This document shows, piece by piece, positions 22,747 to 35,747 of a DNA stretch of 64,000 bases. Positions within the stretch are counted from its first letter, which is position 1. Every line of letters begins with the position of its first letter. The notes under the pieces are model-generated. The model was given only the letters and a program-made list of their open reading frames with translations. It was not told where the DNA came from and ran no database searches. This DNA comes from Polytrichum commune (taxonomy: Eukaryota > Streptophyta > Polytrichopsida > Polytrichales > Polytrichaceae). The translations under genes and the position numbers were made by a program. The stretch covers positions 17,112,001 through 17,176,000 of the forward strand of contig OX485809.1 of assembly GCA_950295325.1 (NCBI GenBank). The letters run 5' to 3'.

Positions 22747-25700
22747 CTTGGTCTTCTGTCGGTAATATCTTTCTTTCAAACATTTGTTCTGTAGTTGATG
22801 TGGTAGTTGAGTTGGTAGGTACCTTCTTTAGTCGGAGATTAGAATAGAAACTTTGAGCTGATAGCTTTGTGCTGTCAATACTTAGTAATGTATGTATATA
22901 GGTACTAGATTTTTGTTGAGGAGTGCCTCTTCATGTCAAAATATATGTATATAGTTGTGATGCTGAGCTTAGCACATTTCTGTGTCTAAGCCTCGGTGGG
23001 TCCTTGAACGAGCAACATGAAGGAACCTGGATAGAGTTCTGATATTGATGGTTGTTGGTGGCTATGGAAATTGAGGGAATGAGAGGTTTAGGATCAGCTA
23101 ATTGAAATTAAATTCTTAATCGAGCTGTATTCTGAAAGCCTGATTTTGGTATTCTTGACATAGTTGGTGGTCATAAAGGATTACTTGGACCATGACACGC
23201 AACTTTGTCCAAACATTTGTATCATTATTAATATTCAATGTGACAGCAGGCCATCTATTTAACCCATATCAGGTATGTGATGGGCTCCTGTAGTAGTTTA
23301 GATAGGCAGTGACTGAATATTTGAGTGCTTCCTATGAACTGTGCTAATGTATACTCCTTGACCCAAGAGTCTTCTTTCTGTGCTCCGTTTAGCAAGTAAT
23401 TCCGTGTCGAAGTAGAACATAAAAACAAAGATGAGGACTGAATAACTGGTCTGATTATCTTGTGGTTATAGAATGAGTTGGCTTGTTAGAAAAGATTCCC
23501 ATTTGAACAATAGTTCTTTAATCCTTAAAGGCCTTCTTGGTGCGGTCTTAACGTCAGACTTCGGTGTAAGTGAATGCAGCTGATTTTGTCCCCTAGTGTG
23601 GGTCTCTTAAAATTCTACTCTACCTTACACGGATGTACTACTCTGAACTTTAAGTAGCCTGTGAAGTGTTTAGACCTCTATATTCATTTTTGTTGATAAA
23701 TCTGATATAGAAGAAGAAAAGAAATAAGAAAAAGACATGACATCATATTTCACAATACATCATGTCACATGACTTGTATTTTAGCCAATTGGATGGAAGC
23801 CCCAGTGATTTGATTAAATATAAATTTCCTTTGAAATCGTACTTGATTACTTAAGAAATATATGAATCGCATTGGCTTGGGTGGAAATGAATCTTGGATC
23901 TCTCAAGCTTGTAAGATGTGGTCAGACACTACCCTCAACAACTTTCTTCTATATTGACTGCACACAAGGTTGTGCCAAAAGAACATGGTTGCTAAATGCA
24001 TCTTTTAATTTATTAGAATGCTCTTTGATCAATTTCTCACTTGAATTTTGCATTATGTGTCTATAATTTGTGTTATGACTACAATTCTACTAGGGTAATA
24101 ATATTATCAGTTGTATAAATGAAGATGGTTACTTATGTTGTGAAGTTTTTTTTTTTTAAAATAAAAAATAAATTATGTTCTGAGGTCATTTTGTATTTCT
24201 TGTAGGCAATTGATTGGTTGCGCTCTCTTTTGTCTCGAATGAACCTTAGAGCACTTGGTAAGTTCCTTGTTGATGATATGGTACATTAGCATAAGTTAGT
24301 TGAGTTCAATTGAAATGGACACCTTTCAAAAGAAAAATAAATAAATAAGAAGATTCTTCATTGGAGAAGTTGTTGGGCATATTTCTTATACTATAAGGTT
24401 GATGTGTCTAAAGGATTTTATGATCTCAAATAGACATCTTTATTTGAGTGGTGTACAGGTGGATGTGAATCTAAAAATAAACACCCAAAAGATATGTGTT
24501 GAAAGATGTTGGATTACGTGCTAAAAATATGCTAACCATTTTGATTGCAATAATCAACATAATTAGGGGACCTTTATGATCATTTAATGATAGAGAATCT
24601 TCACTTTCACAGTGAACGAATATACATACGAGCTCCAAAAATTATGAGAAAAGTGGTTATGGACACAATTTGATTTTGTTAATTGTCTCACACTAATTGT
24701 GTTTCATATCCTATGAGAAGTGTGTGCAGAGAGAAATGTGTTTGTTCAAGACTGCTTACTTGATATGTGTTCCTCTACAAGGGTGAAACCACACAATCTG
24801 TCTATTAACATGGAGATTTGATGTCCAGGGTGGTGATCGTACTTGAAGTAATGATCTTGTTTTGGAACTTTTAGATACTTCATCTCTTGTAATGCTAGGG
24901 TTTATTTGATCACATGTTCAATCTTGTTCTTTTTCTTTGATATTCATAACTTCTTTGGATTGATTGTTACTAGGGGATGTTGTGAGGCTTTATTTTGGGT
25001 GAAGATAATGATGTTGGTGAATAGAATACACTTATGTCAACCGCACGTGTGCCTCAATTTGGTCCATCAAAGAAAGCTCCATCATCCGCTTCATCTTTGT
25101 GCTCTGGCAGTGCAAGTGCCACAGACAAGAAATTCATGGACTCATCTTTGTATGAAAGTTTGTTTTCCTGTTAATAAGTGTATGTGTGCATGTTGCTAAC
25201 ATTGTAAATTTAATGTGGTAACTTCTATAGTTTGTTGGCCTTGCCTATTGGGGTTTGGATTTCTTTATGGATGCCACTTTCAACATGATATGCCCTTCAT
25301 GACCATAAAATCTTTGTGCATGCGATCATTCTATATATATGGTGATCCTTGTTCTTGTGTCTTGAATCAATGATCTTGTGTAATTTGAAGAATTAGTAGG
25401 CAAGATATCTTGTGGATTTTGATGCATTTCTATATTGATCTTGACAATATTTCCTTACCTCATGATTTGTGTAGTGATTTCTTAAGGGGATCAACCCATT
25501 TAATGATATCTCTGAATACCTAGAGAGTACGCATGGTTAAAATTTGACACTCAAAAGGCTTGGAGACTTTTAGCAATTCCAAAACAAATGATACAACTAG
25601 ATTCCTCTTAATGTGGCTCTCTGATCACATCGACAATGATGGAATTCTTACCATTGGATTGAGGGTGGCAACAGTTAGGAGTCCTATATGTAGTAGTAGA

Positions 25701-26252
25701 GCATTTAGGAGTTCTCTACAATAGCTAAATTTCTTATTGAATCTTCTTAGTCTTTGATGAAGGTAATTAGAAGGGTGACAACATTTGTCCCTTCCAATTT
25801 GTATTTCAAGGGTTTGTGCTTCCTATGAATATGTATTTATAACAAAATAGTAGTAAATTTTTGCTCAATTCTTCTATCTCGACAAGAGTGTCTTTGATAT
25901 ATTGAAACTGAACTTTGGTGTTGAAACATATGAATTACCTTTTGACACTTCCAATTTTGTAAGATTAATAATTTATAGATACAATCTTTGGCACAAGCTC
26001 AATTAATATGAGATTTTGGTGACCTGGTTAAAAGTTTTGCCTCTCCTACTAGTGTTGGTTCCATTTCAATGCCTAAAATGAGGACAAGCTCGATTTCCAA
26101 TTTTCCATGTGTTTTTGATAAATTAGAACACATGACGTTTCAATAAGATCCAAATGGATGGCTACCCAATATGTGCAGCTTTTCTCCATTTAATCACTGA
26201 CATTGATACCTTTATATTTTCCCCACTTAAAAGTTCTGGCTTTCCTACTAGT
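22747..26252. other. Intergenic region between CLH and GRX1 arrays
   Basis: No gene recognised. About 24440-24735 is a copy of the dispersed repeat seen in MSL intron 3. A 46-codon frame at 25034-25174 has a Ser/Ala-rich composition but no known domain. The rest is AT-rich and reads like decayed repeats. Confidence 0.4.
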
Positions 26253-27300
26253 GGGTGCTCGGGACAGGGAAGTTTTCAATTCCAAGCACTGTATATAAGT
26301 TTGCTGTACATTGTAGCAGTTGTGAAAGGTGCGACATAAATATTGAGGTGCGCACCATAAGTTTGTGTTCAAAAAATTCAAATGTTTTCTTGAGTTATTT
26401 CACTTACCTGAGATTCATGACGCGAAACAAAGAGAGGAAAAACTCACATTCACTCAGATTCGAGCTGTAGGGATCCAAGTCCATTACATTGATGAAAGGC
26501 TACACGAATTTACTAGCCTACGAGCTGGTGGAAGAGTGGATAAACCTCCAAGGCCAATGAAGGTTCTCACGGCTCTAAGTGCATCATCACATAATCTATC
26601 AATCGAAGTCCCAGGATACACAATGAAAGAGGACGGGTGTTCGGGACACGAACTTTTCAATATCAAGCATTGTATTCTGTACATTGTAGCAGTTACTTTG
26701 TTAATGCACACGGTGGAATTAAAGATGCAACAAACTCATTCTTGTCGAGGTCATGCTCACAGCAGAATTAAATTAGAGATGCAACAATATCATTCTTGTC
26801 AAGGTCATGCTCACAGCAGGATTGAAGTACTTTGTCACCAAGTAGATTCGTAGAGAAGACTCGGAATCTTATCATCTACAACGTAAGTAAACGCGGCAGC
26901 TACTTGTGAATATAGATATGGCGAAATGGAGTCGATCGGCGCAGTTTAGTAAACTGTCTGAAGGACTTGCATATGAATCACATTGTCTGTCTTCCGGAGC
27001 AGCGGCAACGACATTTACGGTGCTCGCGGGGGACACGAAATTTTCAATTCCAAGCATTGTAGTCTGTACATAGTAACAGTAACTGTGTTGCACAAGGTGA
27101 AAGATGCAACATCATGCTCACAGCAGAAAAGTATAGCCTTGCATCAAGTATCTCTAGAGAAAACTCAGGCTCTAATCAACTGCAAACTTTAGTAGACGCA
27201 GCTATATTCGCCATAGACACGGCGAAATGGAATCGATCGATCGACCCAGTAAACTGTCTGAAGGAAGGACTTTCATAAATTATCATCTTGAGTTGGACTC
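26253..27300 (+). repeat. Three tandem ~380-bp repeats downstream of GRX1
   Basis: Copies are marked by GGTG.TCG(C)GGG.CA..GAA.TTTTCAAT.(C/T)CAAGCA.TGTA near 26253, 26637 and 27017. Each is followed by TCTGTACAT.GTA.CAGT and, in the last two, by a GCTCACAGCAGA block and an AAATGGA(G/A)TCGATCG...AGTAAACTGTCTGAAGGA block. Because the glutaredoxin is on the minus strand, the array lies in its 3' flank. Confidence 0.7.
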
Positions 27301-27509
27301 GTCCAATTGTGTCAGGATCTTGCTGCTGGAGCAGCAGCAATCAATGTCCACCTTAAATTTTTGGGGACTGCCGCATAACACTCAAGCTCATAGTTCACAG
27401 CTCCACTAATTCACCAGTGCAGCTGGCTGACGGCAGTGAAGATCGAATTCATGTCGAACTCCGCCTCAGCTGATGGTGTCCCGATCGATGCAGATCTCGG
27501 GAAGCTGAA

Positions 27510-28013
27510 TCATAGCCACAAAGCTCCCGCATTACGGAGGCGGGAGACGAGATCGCCACTTAGATGCGTAGACATGACGGTGTCCACCCCGCCGAGCAGC
27601 TCACCGCCTACGAAAACCGTGGGCACCGCGGTGGGTGGATCGCCGTCATCGTCGTCATGATCACGGCCTGATGATCCGCCGCTGTTGAGGAGGAGCTGCT
27701 GCAGGGCCTGCTCGATCTCAGCACCATCGCTCTCCTGGTCGAGCTCGCACTCGAAGGGACCGACACCCAAGTTGGAGAAGAGGCGCTTCACCACCAGCGA
27801 CATGCAGCAGTCACTCTTGCTGAACACCACCACCGCATTCTCCTGCACCAGCCTCTCCACCTTGCGCCTCGCCTGCTCCAGGCGGCGCTGTCGCGGATCG
27901 TCGTCGCCACCGTTGTCGCCACGGCGACTGTGACTACTCCTCCCCTCACCTCCCTGTATGTCGCCTTGATCTGCCTCCTCCGAAGCTTGGTGGTAATATG
28001 GCCGTCGATACAT
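27510..28013 (-). CDS. GRX: CC-type (class III) glutaredoxin, ROXY-like, 167 aa, single exon
   Basis: Thiol-disulfide oxidoreductase of the land-plant-specific CC class. Family members act in nucleus and cytosol and modify TGA transcription factors. The active site is CCMS at residues 69-72, within VVVFSKSDCCMS. The conserved PTVFVGG cis-proline loop is at about 131-137, and a GG and SGDLV block follows. The protein ends exactly in ALWL, the C-terminal motif needed in ROXY proteins for TGA or TOPLESS interaction. Two oddities stand out. There is a 55-residue polar N-terminal extension rich in Gly, Asp and Arg. There is also a Ser/Gly/Asp-rich insertion (about 110-127) between the helix after the active site and the PTV loop, absent from typical 100-150-residue members. 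A paralogue lies at 51417 on the opposite strand. Confidence 0.95.
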   Translation of the reverse strand: MYRRPYYHQASEEADQGDIQGGEGRSSHSRRGDNGGDDDPRQRRLEQARRKVERLVQENAVVVFSKSDCCMSLVVKRLFSNLGVGPFECELDQESDGAEIEQALQQLLLNSGGSSGRDHDDDDGDPPTAVPTVFVGGELLGGVDTVMSTHLSGDLVSRLRNAGALWL

Positions 28014-28061
28014 CCTGATTATTGAACCCTCGAAGTGTTCTTCTCAGGCAGGCGGGCACAC

Positions 28062-28071
28062 TTATATATAT
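28062..28071 (-). promoter_or_regulatory. Probable TATA box of GRX1
   Basis: TATATATAAG on the minus strand lies about 50 bases before the GRX1 ATG, a plausible distance for a plant TATA box with a short leader. Confidence 0.5.
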
Positions 28072-28146
28072 CGAAATCGAAAATGATTAATCCGGTATAT
28101 ATTCTTCGCAACGAAGTAAGCTAGCTAGCGATCTCACTCGGGTTAT

Positions 28147-28900
28147 GAAGAATCTATAGTATAGTCGCTTCGAAACGTCCAATTGCACAGGGGAGCTTCG
28201 AATGAGTTTTTCCACTTGGAGAATAAAGGGAATAATTAGTCCGGGTCACAATAATCTGGAGATGGTTCAAACTGGTGATTCCTCGCAAGAAAGTAAGTTA
28301 CCTCACTCCAATGGAAGGGCTAATATGAAGAATCTTGTCGCTTCAAAGTGTCCAATTGCACAGGTAAGCTTCGAACTTTTCTCCACAGCTTAGCTCACTA
28401 TCTGGAGATGGATCGAGCTGGAAATTCTTCGCAAGAAAGTAAGTTAGCCCAGTCCGATTGAATGGCTATGAAGAATCTTGTCGCTTCGAAGTGTCCAATT
28501 GCATCACAGGGAAGAGTCGAACTTTTCTCCACAGGTTGGAGAATGAAGGAAGGCATACGTCTAGCTCACTATCTGGATATGGATCGAACTGGGGAATAAT
28601 TCTTCGCGCCAAGAAAGTAAGTTAGCTCACTCGGATTGAAGGACTATGAAGAATCTCGTCGCTTCGAAGTGTCCAATTGCACAGGGAAGCTTCCAACTTT
28701 TCTCCACAGCTTGGAGAATAAATTAGGGTTAAGTCTAACTCGCTATCTGGAGATGAATCGAACTTGTAATTCTTCGCAAGAAAGTAAGCTAACTCCCCGA
28801 TTAATTAGCTCACTCGGATTGAAGGGCTATGAAGAATCTCGTCCCTTCGAAACGCACAATTACACAGGAAGGTACTCCCACTTGAAGAGTGAAGGGGACA
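28147..28900 (+). repeat. Five tandem ~140-180-bp repeats in the GRX1 promoter region
   Basis: Copies start with (T)GAAGAATCT..GTC..TTCGAA near 28147, 28328, 28470, 28649 and 28831. They continue through GTCCAATTGCACAGG.AAGCTTC.AACTTTTCTCCACAG, TATCTGGAGATGGATCGAACTGG and TTCTTCGCAAGAAAGTAAGTTAGCTCACTC. The array starts about 130 bases upstream of the GRX1 start codon, so any transcription-factor sites in the unit are multiplied fivefold. Confidence 0.85.
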
Positions 28901-30785
28901 TGCCTGGGCCACTATAACCTGGAGATGGACATATTGACCAAGTTGAAAGACTGCATTAACTCACCACCTGAAGAATGCTCTAAATCTTCTTCCTCACGTG
29001 TTGAACTGTCATGGTTGGTAACTCTCGATTCCATTCACATGAAGCTCATGCCGATCGATCATCGACACGGACCGTGCCGGATCGGCACCAGTTCCACCAC
29101 CTGCGCACGAGCTGCTGCGCCTGGACGTAGAATACTTGGAAGAAGATAGAATGCTGTCGCATGCCTATAAACCCACTGACCACCTCCTCCGGTGTATATA
29201 ACTTACGGCTAACCTGCATCAGCCAGCATCCGACATGTACGCCTCCCTCACGAACTTCTAATTACTGACTGCAAACCTGAGTGTGCATCATGCAGCACAA
29301 CATTAATTCCACTGACGTTCTCCAATGTCGCTCAAATCCCCACACCTGCCAATATATGCAATCCGCTAGCTAGCGGCGCCCTCCTCTGACTCAGAAAAAG
29401 CTGAAATAAGTGGAAGAAAGCCACCTGGATCGCTACAAAACCGTCTTAAGACTCCGCAACAGAAACGAGGGTCTCGGGAAGATCAACAAAAGTGCAATGC
29501 CAGATAGGTCCCACACTAAACCACGACCAGAGTGCAGGAGAGGCGCTAAGCTAGTGGAGGGGAAGAGGAGAGGGGGAGGTGGGCGCCGCTTCCCAGCTCC
29601 ATCCTGCCGCCGGACGACGTCAGGCTGCGGCACTGGGACCGAAGCAGCCCAGGCCAGGCCAGGCCAGGCAGGGCAAGTACCATTCAACCTGCAGGTAAGT
29701 TAGTTAGACATTCCCAAGCTCCACTAAATTGTCCTATTAGTGTGGGCCACAGTAAATCTCTAGCTAGCAGCCACATGAATTTCCCACCCACTCCACCTTT
29801 TTAGTTAGTTTTGAAGTAGTGTGGGCCAATTGTTTTTCTAGGAAATTGATGTGGATGATTATCTTATTGTATGTTAGTGGAGCTAACACTTAAGGTCTTG
29901 GTTGGAAGTCTTCAAGAAGACTTAGGGAAAGATTTGAGGTCTTGGGCGCTCATGATATTCACCGAGTTGACTAGATGATTTTTCAAGCGGCCTAGTTAAT
30001 TATGTCACACCAATTTTTCACCCACTAGGATGGTCTTCTACACTGCCTTACACTACCTACGCGCCAAGCCATAATAGGAGTATGTCATCAACTTCTTGGG
30101 GTCCAAACGTACCACATGGCATCATCATCATCCGGTAGTTAGTTGGAACTTCTTGTGAGATGGTGTGAAAATGGAATTTGGGTAGAGTCGTGCCCAGTCA
30201 ACCATGAATGTACGGTATAAGAAAACATGAGTCTAGTAAATACCATGGTTCACAGCGACCACTAGTATAATACCATATCGTTTCATATACAGGGCTCACA
30301 AGGGACAACTTCTAGTCAGTTCCTGACAAATGTGTCACAATGTCATTTTGTCCCATGTTTTCTTGTAATGTCACCTGAGTGACTCACTCACTCTCCAAAA
30401 GTCATGGGGGTTGCCACACACAAGTGCTTGAAGGTTAAGCTCAAGCTCAAGCTTGTAAGTTGTGGTTGGGCCAAGGTAAAAGAATATAAACCCTACTTAC
30501 ATGTGCCTAAGAACCCGGATTAGGCTTGTCTCAAGGTCGATCCCCACTTTACATAGATTGATTTTCAAGGTCAAGCCCAAAAGTCTTGAACTCATACTAA
30601 TCTCAAATCCAAGCTCGGGCTTGTCAAAACATGAAAAAAAAAAAAAAATCAATCCAAAGAGAAGAACCAAACCTCCACCAATTGAGACGCATATAAATAT
30701 CAAGGGTTGAAACCCTTGACCCATCGAACTCACAAGCTTGAACTTAAGTACTTCATTTCCCACCACCTACCATGAAAAAGGTGCC
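28901..30785. other. Intergenic region with simple repeats, no gene recognised
   Basis: A (CCAGG)n run is at 29647-29671. The block GTACC.TTCA.CCTGCAGGT...TTAGACATTCCCAAG near 29670 recurs near 31625, bracketing about 2 kb of repeat DNA. An open frame at 29410-29703 is Arg/Gly-rich with no domain. Confidence 0.4.
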
Positions 30786-30789
30786 ATAC

Positions 30790-31500
30790 ATCTATGCCCC
30801 CTATAAGCTTGTTGTTTACTCATCCTGGTTGTATCTCAACAGACAAACTCGAATTCTATGAACCCGGATAATTTAGATGTTCATTTGTCTTTTAGAAGCC
30901 AAAAAAAACCACCGTGCCCTACAGAGCAACTCGGATTTCTCACCCTCCCTCTTGCGGTTCGGGCGAACCAACCCATACACTCGTTCCTTCCTTGTTGGAT
31001 GCCTACACCCTCGCTAGGGCGAATCAACCTGTACACTCATTCCTTGAAGGCAGGGGTTTAGACATCCAACAAGGAACGAGTGTATGGGTCGGTACGCCCA
31101 AATCCCTAAACCCTTGCCTCCAAGAAACCAATGTACGGATTGGTTTGCCTATAAGCCTGTTGTTTATTCAATGTGATTATATCTCCACAGACAAATTCAA
31201 ATTCTATGAACCCGGTTACTTTAGATGTTCGTTTGTCTTTCATAAACCAAAAAAACCACTACGCCCTACATATATAGCAACTCAGAAGTCTCACCCTCCC
31301 CCTTGCGGTTCGGGCGAACCAACCCATACACTCGTTCCTTCCTTGTTGGATGCCTACACCCTCGCTGGGGCGAACCAACCCGTACACTCATTCCTTGGAA
31401 GCAAGGGTTTAAGCATCCGACAAGGAACTAGTGTATGGGTCGGTTCGCCCAACTCCCTAAACCCTTGCCTCCAAGGAACCAGTGTACGGGTCGGCTCGCC
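30790..31500 (+). repeat. Two tandem ~355-bp repeats with internal inverted segments
   Basis: Units at about 30790-31150 and 31151-31500 share CCTATAAGC.TGTTGTTTA, CAAATTC.AATTCTATGAACCCGG and TTGCGGTTCGGGCGAACC. Within each unit, CGAACCAACCCATACACTCG and its complement face each other, so a single unit can fold into a hairpin. A related half (CATACACTCATTCCTTGTTG) occurs near 62630. Confidence 0.8.
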
Positions 31501-31504
31501 CCAG

Positions 31505-31533
31505 CCCCCCCTCCCTCCCTCCCTCCCTCCCTT
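31505..31533. repeat. (CCCT)n tract
   Basis: A pyrimidine-only run of CCCT units directly follows the tandem repeat. A second simple repeat, (GTGTG)n, stands at about 31711-31735. Confidence 0.8.
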
Positions 31534-31735
31534 TACGAAAGGGGTACCCTACTACCCAACACCACCACCCTGGCAGTGAGCTCGAGCACAAGTTGTGTGT
31601 GCCATGTGGCAAGCGCAAGCGCAACGTACCCTTCACCTGCAGGTGGTTAGACATTCCCAAGGTGGTACTCCTCCTAATTTACTCTCCCCTGACAGCCCCT
31701 CCAGCATCCGGTGTGGTGTGGTGTGGTGTGGTGTG

Positions 31736-34700
31736 AATATAGTGGGGGTAATAAGTTTCACCTGCAACCATAATTCCTGTCGCCGAGCGAGGCCCGGCCA
31801 CAGATTTCGGTTACACAAGTGGCACATCAGATCCGATAATAACCCCGCTGCTGCTGACGGTACCCAAGCGAAAGGGACCCAATACTTTATGTTTGTGGAA
31901 CAATATCAAAATGGAAATTCAATTCAATGAAATTCAATGAAATGCATTAACAATTCCATTCGCCAGGGTAGGGCTTTTCGTTTCGGCCACATGACTGTAG
32001 CTGCAGACAGACACTGGTGGCTGTTGAGTCGTCGTAGTCGGGATGCAGGACTGTCGCATCCCGGGTCCGGTTGAGTTCGTAATTGGGAGTCGTGAGGGTT
32101 GCCATGATTTTCCAAGTTGCAGACTCGCAGATCAGGTGCGAGAGCTATGGTGGAAGAGGTGAAAAGTGAATCTCCCTAAACGGTCGCATGCTATAGACGC
32201 TTCTGAATGTGGTGCTAGTTACTGAACTTAAAGATCGGTTTGCCTAGTTCGGTTGCTTGTTTGTCTTACTCGGATGCCTGTGTTCAAGTTGTGTGTGAAT
32301 AGGTGTGGCTTCATGAACGGATATCAAGGAGGCGTGTGTTTATAAGAGGTTGGGACTACATGTTCATTTTACATACAAAAGAGGATATCCATTCTAAGTT
32401 CGATAGTCGGCATAATTGAAGGTATCTATATAACCAATTCAATGAGCATGAGGATGTTCACTTTCATCAATTATAAATAAGAATTCATAATATAAGATTC
32501 AAAATAAGCAACTACGACCTTGATTTAGATTTGAGAACCGTTTAGTACTATTCGTTTGGTTTTGTATCCTAGGAAAAAGTGAGCTAGTCGGGAAAAGTAA
32601 CCATTTAAGGACCACCTACATTAGGATAGTTTCGATAATGTATTGAGCATATAGTATCTTCTAGTGTTAGTTCACACCTAAAACCTTGCCATAGACCTCT
32701 CAAAAAAGGTGTCTGCACATGTAAGGTTGCTAGCCAGTGACCACATATACAAGGCCCACATACTCACATTCTTATGTTGGGGAATGAAAAATGAGCTTAG
32801 GTGCGTATTGAGGAGTTCAACTTTGATTCAACCTTGCAAATTATTGGTAGGGAGTTGTACATGTCCAAAAATGACCTACTTGCTGTCCATAGTTGTCTAA
32901 AATACACATCTATGGCCTCCTTGCAGGCTACCATTTCTATAAAAACGTGTTTCAACAATCTGCTACATCGATATGTGCAATTAGGTTGCCCCACACTAAT
33001 TCTATAGACATCCCACACTATTTTGAATACTTCAATTTTGCCACCGTAACATAATACACAAATCGCCTATTTACTATGTTTTCTGAACATATGAACAAAT
33101 TAACAAAGTCACGAGTTTTTGTGATCTGACTTTGACCCAAGGTAATTTGCATGGGTAAGAAGGCCACCGATTCCCAAAAGACGACCTAACTGCACATAGC
33201 GGCGTAGCTTGAAAAAAAGGAGCCTAATTGATCGGAGGAAAACGTCGATGCCCTTGCACCTACCTACAGGCTCAAATTCAACACTGAACACTATATTCGG
33301 TAATCGGAGACTTTTTGATGATTTTGAGACTATTCAAGGACGTGGTTTTCAAATTTGAGCCAATGTTAACAACATTAAAATACCATACGTATAACATTGG
33401 ATATAATCATCAACATAAATGCATCAAAGTGAACAAAAAAATGAACCATACATGAAAACATATGTGTATAAAATGACAAATTGTTGCTAATGGAAAGGAA
33501 GATGTGGAGAATGATTGGAAATTGAATCTATTCAACGGGTTTGAAATACAAACATAATGGAAATACCATTAATGTCTTGAAGACCTTCAAATAGAATGGA
33601 TAACCAAGCACTATGCTCTACCCCTACACACATTTAGGGAGTCTGTAGGCGTTTATAGTCCCACTAGTACGTCCCACTATATTTTTTCTCGCGGCCATGT
33701 CCTTATCTTTTACGGTGGCTTCTCTCTGTAATGCTCCAATGGCCTATATAGCTTTGAAAATCTCCGGCCTGCAACTATAGCCAAGTTTGTTGACTGGCCT
33801 CGAATATGTGTCGTTCTTCAATATGTGCCAGCTCCCGTGGGGGACTCCCTCCAATAGGGGGACTTCTAGCCACAACCTGGACCTCAAGACCTTGAGGAAA
33901 TGTTGCCCTCCGCCTCGACCACCAAACTTGGGCATTGGCACACCATTCTCGTCAATTAGCTCATCGCATACTTCTTGGCCGAGAACGAGGCAAGGGCTTG
34001 GGAGATCACAGATGAGGAACTTGAAAATGGGCACCGTGTTCTCCAAGACCATACTTTATGCACAATATAAAGTATATCCACACTCAATTGTTAAAGTAGA
34101 TTTTGGTAGCATATTTACGAACAACCGTTCGTAAATCAGTGTAATGTGTAATCTATAAATCAACATTACTTATTTTTACGAATGTGTGTTTGCAAATATG
34201 TATAGTGGTTTCGTTTATTTGCACAAACATAGATAAGATAGAAGTTAAGGTAGAAGTTAGCACCGTGTTTTAAGAACATAAAATGTTCATAGTAAACCAA
34301 CCCATCAAAAACTGACTAGTTGGTCGCGAGTTGTTGAAAGGGCAAAAGAATGCTAGTTTACTAGTTGACGTCAAATTTGTCCCTAATGCAATTAGTTGTT
34401 AAAACGTCCACTAATTGGTTTTTACTGTTTTACTACTGAGCAATTTATTCAGTAGTAGTAATTATTTGGTGTTAATAATTTAGTTGGTCAGATAATGACT
34501 TGTTGGTCCAAAGTTATTAAATAGCATTGCATTTCTTTGACTAGTTGATCATTTTTTATGACCTCAGTGTGCCAGTTGGTCATGTACTGGACAAAGGGCA
34601 AAAACGCGTGAGGACAGGTAGTTGCAGTGTTTTGACAGGGTGGGAACCTACCAAGTTGACCCACCTAGTAGGTAGTTGTTTTGAGGTATATAAAGATTGT

Positions 34701-35084
34701 CCTAGAACCTTTTGGCTCTCTTAGTACACATATGTGAAGATAGCTTAGACTCTTAGAGAAGGTGTGTATGCTTGTAAGTTTAGACCTAGAAATGTGAGGC
34801 AGTCCAGACGGACAACAGTCTTGGAAAACAAGCAACAAAGTGTTGAAAGAGGGATTTGAAGAGTAGATTCATTGTTGGCATTCTCCTATTACTGCTCTCC
34901 TTCTAAGATAACATAGTCCTTAGTGTTGGCAAGACAAAGGTGTTGAAGTCGTTATTGAAAATGTGCATTGGACAACTTGTCATGTAGGAACAAAGAATGC
35001 ATTAGAAAGTAGAAAGGGTGGGTATGCGCGAATGTGACACTCATAGGAGACGTCTAGAGCAAGTAGTTAGAATGACTTGAAAAA
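31736..35084. other. Intergenic region, no gene recognised
   Basis: About 32290-32500 is a copy of the GTGTGG..TCATGAACGGATATCAA dispersed repeat. Near 32950-33220 two segments with CTATGTGCA.TTAGGT are inverted relative to each other. A minus-strand frame at 33744-34052 has no recognisable domain. An isolated palindrome of the 35-40-kb type (TTTACGAACaacCGTTCGTAAA with two altered centre bases) is at about 34114. Confidence 0.4.
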
Positions 35085-35747
35085 TGTACCATAGGTTGGT
35101 TGAAGCTTAGAAACGTTGGATCTCAATTCGGTTTGCGAAAACCACCTTTGACCAAAAACGTTAGCTAGTCATAAGGACCCGAAAACTCCACTATAGGTTG
35201 TAGAAGATTAGAGATGCCAGCTCTAAGCTTATATTATGGAAACAACATCTAAAAGTTGGCCATTCAGACCAAAAACGTGAGCTCGTAGGTAGTGTCCAAG
35301 ACATATTTTTTAGCCTTAAACATAAGTTTAAGGCGATCATACGTCAAAGGTTTTTTCTAGAGATGCACTAGGTTGGGAGGTGTTTTTGCAAGGCTTGGAA
35401 ATGACTAGCAACAAAAGAGTTAATGTAGCAAGGAAGGACTGCAAACACCCATTAACAATGGGCTTTCATATATACGTACTCCTATTCCCTATTGATTATT
35501 GTAGCAGGGGGGTGGTGCACATTTTCATTGTATGTAGCCAAGGTTTATGAGTGTGCATTCGTAAACATGCAGCCCTTGGTTATTACGCCGAAGATCACAA
35601 TTGCATGTTCGTAAATATGCAACCTTTGTTGTTGGCCAAGGTTTACAAACGCGCATTTGTAAATACTCGTCGAGGTTTACGAACGCACATTCGTAACAGT
35701 GCAACACTTGGTTGATGAGCAGAAGTTTACGAAAATGTGGGCCGACG

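Noticed and set aside
25034-25174. 46-codon ATG frame
   Set aside because: Ser/Ala-rich with no known domain and surrounded by decayed repeats; too short to support as a gene.
29410-29703. 97-codon Arg/Gly-rich frame
   Set aside because: Composition follows the GC-rich simple repeat at its end; no domain or splice support.
33744-34052. 102-codon minus-strand frame
   Set aside because: Considered as a transposase fragment, but no catalytic motif or zinc-finger pattern is visible.
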